Source of the DNA: Candidatus Babeliales bacterium
GTDB taxonomy: Bacteria; Babelota; Babeliae; Babelales; CAZZPM01
NCBI GenBank assembly: GCA_016763165.1
Contig: JAESUJ010000099.1
Span: 1 to 9,534 of the forward strand
Direction of reading: 5' to 3'
DNA: 9,534 nucleotides
Within the stretch, counting starts at the first letter, position 1; every line of letters starts with the position of its first letter. Shown here one piece after another: positions 6,182 through 9,534 of this stretch. Position numbers and translations under genes: made by a program. The notes under the pieces were generated by a model. The model worked only from the letters and a program-made list of their open reading frames with translations. It did no database searches and was not told the DNA's origin.

Positions 6182-6898
6182 TTATTTTTGATTGATAGTT
6201 GTTATTTTATTGTTGCAAATATCATGCAAAATATTCATTGCTTCATCGTATGAGTGAATAACTCCATGAGCCATATGACGATATTTACTGTTGCGACTAT
6301 GTGCAATGGCAACACATGGCATTCCAGCATCCTGTGCTGCTTTAAATCCGTATGGCGAGTCTTCAAATACAACGCACTCATGAGGTTGTACACCTAATTG
6401 TTTAGCTGTATGCAAAAAAAGAGCAGGATCTGGTTTAGCCCTATTTCCAACATCAGAACTTGCATATAAATGTTTGCCAAAAAACTTGTTGAAATTTAAT
6501 TTTTCAGACAAAAAATCAAGATTTTCTCGATGAGCATTTGTTGCGATACCAGATGGAACTTTGTGCTCTTGTAAAAGCGTATGAAAATTTTCAAATCCAT
6601 TAATAAACTGTATCGGAGCATTAAATGTTTGAGATGAGATCTCTTTTGTTTGATGAACGAATTCATCAAGTGAGATAGAAAGTTTAAAGTACTGTTTAAG
6701 CATCTGCAAAGCTTCTCTGAATCCGGCACCCGAAAGGCTGTTGAGATAGCTTTTATCTCGATCGGTTAGTTTTTCAACATAAATATTGCATAAGCGAAGC
6801 GTATCAGAAGTGATTCTATCCCAGAGTGGCTCTGTTTGAATAATGGTACCATCCATGTCGAAAATGACTGCTTTAATATGCTGTTTGATAAGATGCAT
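6182..6898 (-). CDS. HAD-superfamily hydrolase, beta-phosphoglucomutase-like
   Basis: Protein of 238 residues with all four HAD motifs. Motif I is FDMDGT (13-18) with nucleophile D14 and acid/base D16. Motif II is GIATN (117-121, T120). The motif III lysine lies in AKPDP (K155). Motif IV is VFEDSPYG (177-184) with E179 and D180. An alpha-helical C1-type cap spans about residues 20-90. The arrangement matches the beta-phosphoglucomutase/phosphatase-like subfamily, cytosolic enzymes that dephosphorylate or isomerise small sugar phosphates or other phosphometabolites. The substrate cannot be read from sequence. The ribosome binding site GAAGGA (6903-6908) lies 4 bp before ATG. The gene sits between the DegP-like protease and murJ on the same strand, with a 230-bp gap upstream, so it may have its own promoter. 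Confidence 0.9.
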   Translation of the reverse strand: MHLIKQHIKAVIFDMDGTIIQTEPLWDRITSDTLRLCNIYVEKLTDRDKSYLNSLSGAGFREALQMLKQYFKLSISLDEFVHQTKEISSQTFNAPIQFINGFENFHTLLQEHKVPSGIATNAHRENLDFLSEKLNFNKFFGKHLYASSDVGNRAKPDPALFLHTAKQLGVQPHECVVFEDSPYGFKAAQDAGMPCVAIAHSRNSKYRHMAHGVIHSYDEAMNILHDICNNKITTINQK

Positions 6899-7128
6899 GA
6901 TGTCCTTCAGTACTTATTTTTTTGTAAAATTCTATGCATGGAGAATAACATATTAATGAAGAAGAGGCAATTTTGGCAAGATGCGATTAAAGAGGGGGCC
7001 AGGATAAAATCTTTGTGTCACCTTATGCTAAAGCAAATGCTTTACATAAAGATAACCCTAGAACGAACACCATATGCGCCCCTCTCTCTCCTTGACGTTC
7101 TACAGCTCAACAGGTGAGCAGTAATACT
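6899..7128. other. Unexplained intergenic region with several inverted repeats; possible structured RNA, repeat element or gene remnant
   Basis: This 230-bp gap separates the DegP-like gene and the HAD gene. Bases 6991-7120 are about 45% G+C by hand count, higher than the surrounding genes. On the plus strand several complementary pairs are visible. ATCTTTGTGT (7009-7018) pairs with ACATAAAGAT (7044-7053) over ten pairs including one G-T wobble, and AAAGC/GCTTT is nested inside (7030-7043). TAGAACG (7059-7065) pairs with CGTTCTA (7096-7102). AGAGGGG (6991-6997) pairs with CCCCTCT (7079-7085), which would cross the previous stem like a pseudoknot. GCTCA/TGAGC (7105-7119) forms a small hairpin. 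None is followed by a T-tract. It matches no tRNA, tmRNA, SRP or RNase P signature I can recognise. A plus-strand frame from ATG 6956 to TGA 7117 (53 codons) exists but has only a distant GGAG upstream. Confidence 0.3.
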
Positions 7129-8709
7129 TTATGAAAGATACTCTATCAGAGAAGAGACAGAAAATCCATACTGTTTTGCAAGTTTTTCTTCTGTTGCACA
7201 TATTTTTTCTACAGAGAGTGCAATTAAGAAGCCTGAGTAGTATTCTTCAATGGTTACAAACTTTTTACCTTTTGAAAGTTTGATAGCAGCTTCTACATCA
7301 TCAAGCGTCTGAACGTCGATTCCATTTATTTTTCTTATGATACTACCTGGACTTAACGTTCGTGCTTCAAAGGCTGGGCTTCCACCAAGAATATCAGTAA
7401 TAATAATACGACCACTCATCGCGTTATTGATATCAGCACATTCAAAAATCCATGGATGGGAAGAAGCATTTTTTTTACTGTAAAAATAAGGAATGTGGTT
7501 TTTTGCAAGATTCATCATAACAAGTCCGCCAAAAACTTCATGACCAACTTTTTTAAAAAGAGGATACTCTTCTTTTATCATCGATTCTTCTTGATTTGTT
7601 ATAGTTACTTCACCACTTATTCGTTTTCCATTTCGGTAGACGATGTATTTGATCGGTTCGTTATGAGGAAAACGTTGATATACTTCAAATAATGGTACTG
7701 GATCTTTACTCCAAGAGACTTTTACTTTTCCAAAGCGATCAATCATGTAGACTATTTCATCATGTATGAATGCATGAAGTAAATCTTTTGCTTTGACACC
7801 TGATTTATATAGAGGAGAAATCTCTGCAATCTGAGAAATAAATAGTCCATCTACATCTGGGTTTTTAAGACTTTCGCATAACTCTTTTGATCCGTAGTTA
7901 CCTTTAATATACAATCGAGGAGTTTCATACAGAGCTGTATGTTGCAAAAAATTAATAATATTTTTTGCATTATTTATAGGAATGGCATATCCAATCAATT
8001 CTGTTCCATTTCTTTTTGAAACAACAATCCCGATAACATGTCCGTTATTGTCGATAACAGGGCCTCCTGAATTACCTGGATTTATATTTGCAGTGATGTG
8101 AAATAAAGATTGCATGCCTTCATATGATACTCCTGCAGCCCCTCCACCAGTACATCGTACTTCATTACATCCAAGAGGGTATCCAATGACAGTAACGTCT
8201 TCAGCTAATTCGACTTTATCTGAATCACCTAATAAAAGAAATGGAATGACGTCTAATTTTTTGAGTACGTTTTCTATATCTTTGAGCTTAAGAAGGGCAA
8301 CATCGGTACGAGGAGACATTCCTTTTACTTCGATTTCAAAATATTCATCACAACCAGGAATCAGAATTTGCGTGAAATATGAATTTTGTATGACATGCGC
8401 GTTTGTGATTAAATGCCCTTCTTCATTAATAAAAAAAGCGGTTCCACAGGCGTATGATTGTGCTGGTGCACGATATGGATGAATCCAGTCGAAGTGCAGG
8501 TTGCAGGTGCGGACTTGTACAACAGCACGGCTGCTCGTTTCAATGGAGTCTTTTCTTGATGTTTCACTGCGTAAAAAGTCAGGGGTAAGTGATTCAAGAA
8601 ATTGGCTATTGGTCGCTTCCTTCCAGATTGATAATTGATGATTTATGCTTGCATCAAGTCGGGTTGAAAGTGTACTGAGAACGGCAAAAAGTAATAATAA
8701 ATAGTTCAT
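7129..8709 (-). CDS. Exported S1C serine protease, DegP/HtrA-like with two PDZ-type regions
   Basis: Protein of 526 residues. The first ~20 residues (MNYLLLLFAVLSTLSTRLDA) look like a signal peptide, so it acts in the periplasm. The trypsin-like domain (about 60-255) carries the complete triad: H105 in TNAHVI, D136 in RTDVALLKL, and S214 in NPGNSGGPV. A first PDZ-type region spans about 265-370 (SPLYKSGVKAKDLLHAF at 298-314). After a linker with EVFGGLVMMNL (391-401), a second PDZ-type region spans about 430-500 (GGSPAFEARTLSPGSIIRKING). HtrA proteases degrade or refold damaged envelope proteins. The 'FGGLV' linker between two divergent PDZ regions recalls plant DEG9-type proteins more than E. 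coli DegP, as an inference from memory. Several cysteines (C69, C88, C120, C181, C186) lie in the protease domain, which could form disulfides. The ribosome binding site AAAGGG (8715-8720) is 5 bp before ATG. The gene follows lpxB by 104 bp on the same strand. Confidence 0.92.
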   Translation of the reverse strand: MNYLLLLFAVLSTLSTRLDASINHQLSIWKEATNSQFLESLTPDFLRSETSRKDSIETSSRAVVQVRTCNLHFDWIHPYRAPAQSYACGTAFFINEEGHLITNAHVIQNSYFTQILIPGCDEYFEIEVKGMSPRTDVALLKLKDIENVLKKLDVIPFLLLGDSDKVELAEDVTVIGYPLGCNEVRCTGGGAAGVSYEGMQSLFHITANINPGNSGGPVIDNNGHVIGIVVSKRNGTELIGYAIPINNAKNIINFLQHTALYETPRLYIKGNYGSKELCESLKNPDVDGLFISQIAEISPLYKSGVKAKDLLHAFIHDEIVYMIDRFGKVKVSWSKDPVPLFEVYQRFPHNEPIKYIVYRNGKRISGEVTITNQEESMIKEEYPLFKKVGHEVFGGLVMMNLAKNHIPYFYSKKNASSHPWIFECADINNAMSGRIIITDILGGSPAFEARTLSPGSIIRKINGIDVQTLDDVEAAIKLSKGKKFVTIEEYYSGFLIALSVEKICATEEKLAKQYGFSVSSLIEYLS

Positions 8710-8813
8710 ATAAACCCTTTTTAACTTAAAAGTAAATTATGTTTATTTGATATTCTATCTAAAAAGTCAGGAAAAGAAAATAACTGAGTAAACTCTTGAA
8801 TAGACAGAGTGAT

Positions 8814-9534
8814 TTACGATTTAAAAATTGTTTTAAGAGTCTGTTGAGCAGTTTTAATTTTCTGTTGTTCTGGGCAATCGATCTCTTTTTTTATTACTTC
8901 AAAAATATGACTTGGTGTGCAGTTCCATTGAATGATCTCTGGAAACAGCTCTTGTTTAAGAATGAGATTGGGAAGGGCAGCAAAGGGGATTTTGATAAAA
9001 AATCGTGCCAAGAAATAGAGAGGCCATGCCATTTTGTATGCAACAACTGCTGGAATGCCGGCAAAAGCAAGCTCAAGGCTGTTGGTACCCGGTTTTGTTA
9101 ACGCAATGGTTGTTGTTTTAAATGTTTCATACAGATCATCATGCTTAACAAACGTATATTTTTTAAGCTTTTCTTTTTTGCATGCTTCTTCTATCAATGA
9201 TATAAACCTGTCTTGAGCAACAGCAATGTTGATTTTCATCTGAGGATATTCATTTTCTACCAGTTTTAACACGGGAATAAAAAGAGGGAGCGTTTTGGTA
9301 AGTTCTTGGTGGCGAGATCCGGGTAAGCAGAGGATTGAGGCAGGATATATTTCTTTTTTTTCAAAATCTTTGTATCGGTCAAATAAAGGCGATCCATGAT
9401 ACACGGCCCTGACTCCATGCTTTTTATACCATGCTACTTCAAAAGGAAAAATAACCTCGACGCTGTCGATATATTTTTTTATTTTTTTGACACGCTGAGC
9501 TCCCCAGATCCAGAGCTGTGGTGGAGAAAAAAAG
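8814..9534 (-). CDS. lpxB: Lipid-A-disaccharide synthase LpxB, C-terminal part (runs off window)
   Basis: About 239 residues of the C-terminal part are visible, and the frame is open to the window edge, so the N-terminus lies outside. No internal start should be used: the reading frame upstream of the GTG at 9404 gives good family sequence. Motifs include WIWGAQRVKKIKKYID (near 9468-9512), IFPFEVAWYKKHGV (about 9411-9452), LPGSRHQE (9303-9326), the sugar-nucleotide-binding KPGTNSLELAFAGIPAVVAYK in two stretches (about 9030-9092), and LPNLILKQELFPE. LpxB is a GT19 glycosyltransferase that joins UDP-2,3-diacylglucosamine and lipid X to form the lipid A disaccharide at the inner membrane. Its presence means the organism makes lipid A. 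The gene ends in TAA 104 bp before the DegP-like gene on the same strand. Confidence 0.95.
   Translation of the reverse strand, partial: FFSPPQLWIWGAQRVKKIKKYIDSVEVIFPFEVAWYKKHGVRAVYHGSPLFDRYKDFEKKEIYPASILCLPGSRHQELTKTLPLFIPVLKLVENEYPQMKINIAVAQDRFISLIEEACKKEKLKKYTFVKHDDLYETFKTTTIALTKPGTNSLELAFAGIPAVVAYKMAWPLYFLARFFIKIPFAALPNLILKQELFPEIIQWNCTPSHIFEVIKKEIDCPEQQKIKTAQQTLKTIFKS

Noticed and set aside
6836..7117. Plus-strand open frame of 93 codons
   Set aside because: Its first part is antisense to the HAD active-site motif and there is no good ribosome binding site. Only the portion outside the HAD gene is kept as a low-interest observation.
8114..8482. Plus-strand open frame of 122 codons
   Set aside because: It is antisense to the catalytic domain of the DegP-like protease, which has a complete triad. 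No independent domain or ribosome binding site is visible.
8710..8813. Weak dyad (ACTCT/AGAGT) after lpxB as a terminator
   Set aside because: The stem is only 5 bp with a 9-nt loop and no proper T-tract follows, so it is not supportable as a terminator.
8814..9404. A separate 196-residue gene starting at GTG 9404
   Set aside because: The frame upstream is open to the edge and encodes typical LpxB sequence (WGAQRVKK, FPFEVAWYKKHGV), so this is the 3' part of one lpxB gene.
1..9534. CRISPR array, insertion sequence, prophage, toxin-antitoxin or defence island
   Set aside because: No regularly spaced repeats, transposase, integrase or recognisable defence domains appear. All long frames are envelope or housekeeping genes.

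Overview
This window is AT-rich bacterial chromosome (about one third G+C by eye) and is densely packed. It carries lpxB (lipid A synthesis), a predicted outer-membrane beta-barrel, murJ, an FtsB/DivIC-type divisome protein and two exported proteases, so the cell is diderm, makes lipid A and has peptidoglycan machinery. The genes use ordinary bacterial ribosome binding sites and stop at TAA or TGA, which fits the standard bacterial code. The low G+C, compact layout and divergent orphan surface protein resemble host-associated lineages such as Candidatus Dependentiae (TM6). That placement is an inference from style, not a proven assignment.

Layout. Positions 1-230 hold two minus-strand tRNA genes, His(GTG) then Pro(TGG) in transcription order, both with encoded CCA. 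Upstream lies a perfect 15-bp inverted repeat (241-255/277-291), which looks like the terminator of the next gene and also overlaps the tRNA promoter. Then comes an S41 carboxy-terminal processing protease (303-1835, minus). Divergent from it is a plus-strand pair: rapZ (1972-2880) and a small FtsB/DivIC-like gene (2887-3183). The pair converges, with overlapping stop codons, on a minus-strand run. That run, in transcription order, is lpxB (incomplete, runs off the right edge), a DegP/HtrA-like S1C protease (7129-8709), a HAD phosphatase (6182-6898), murJ (4526-6091) and a predicted outer-membrane barrel (3180-4448).

The genes form a loose cell-envelope neighbourhood. LpxB makes the lipid A disaccharide, MurJ flips lipid II, the FtsB-like protein belongs to the division machinery, RapZ homologues control amino-sugar supply for the envelope in enterobacteria, and the two exported proteases and the barrel act in the periplasm or outer membrane.

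I found no CRISPR array, insertion sequence, prophage or defence system. The least explained stretch is the 230-bp gap at 6899-7128. It is richer in G+C than its surroundings, holds several inverted repeats that could form a folded RNA or a palindromic repeat element, and has no convincing gene. I see no clear evidence for an entirely new system.
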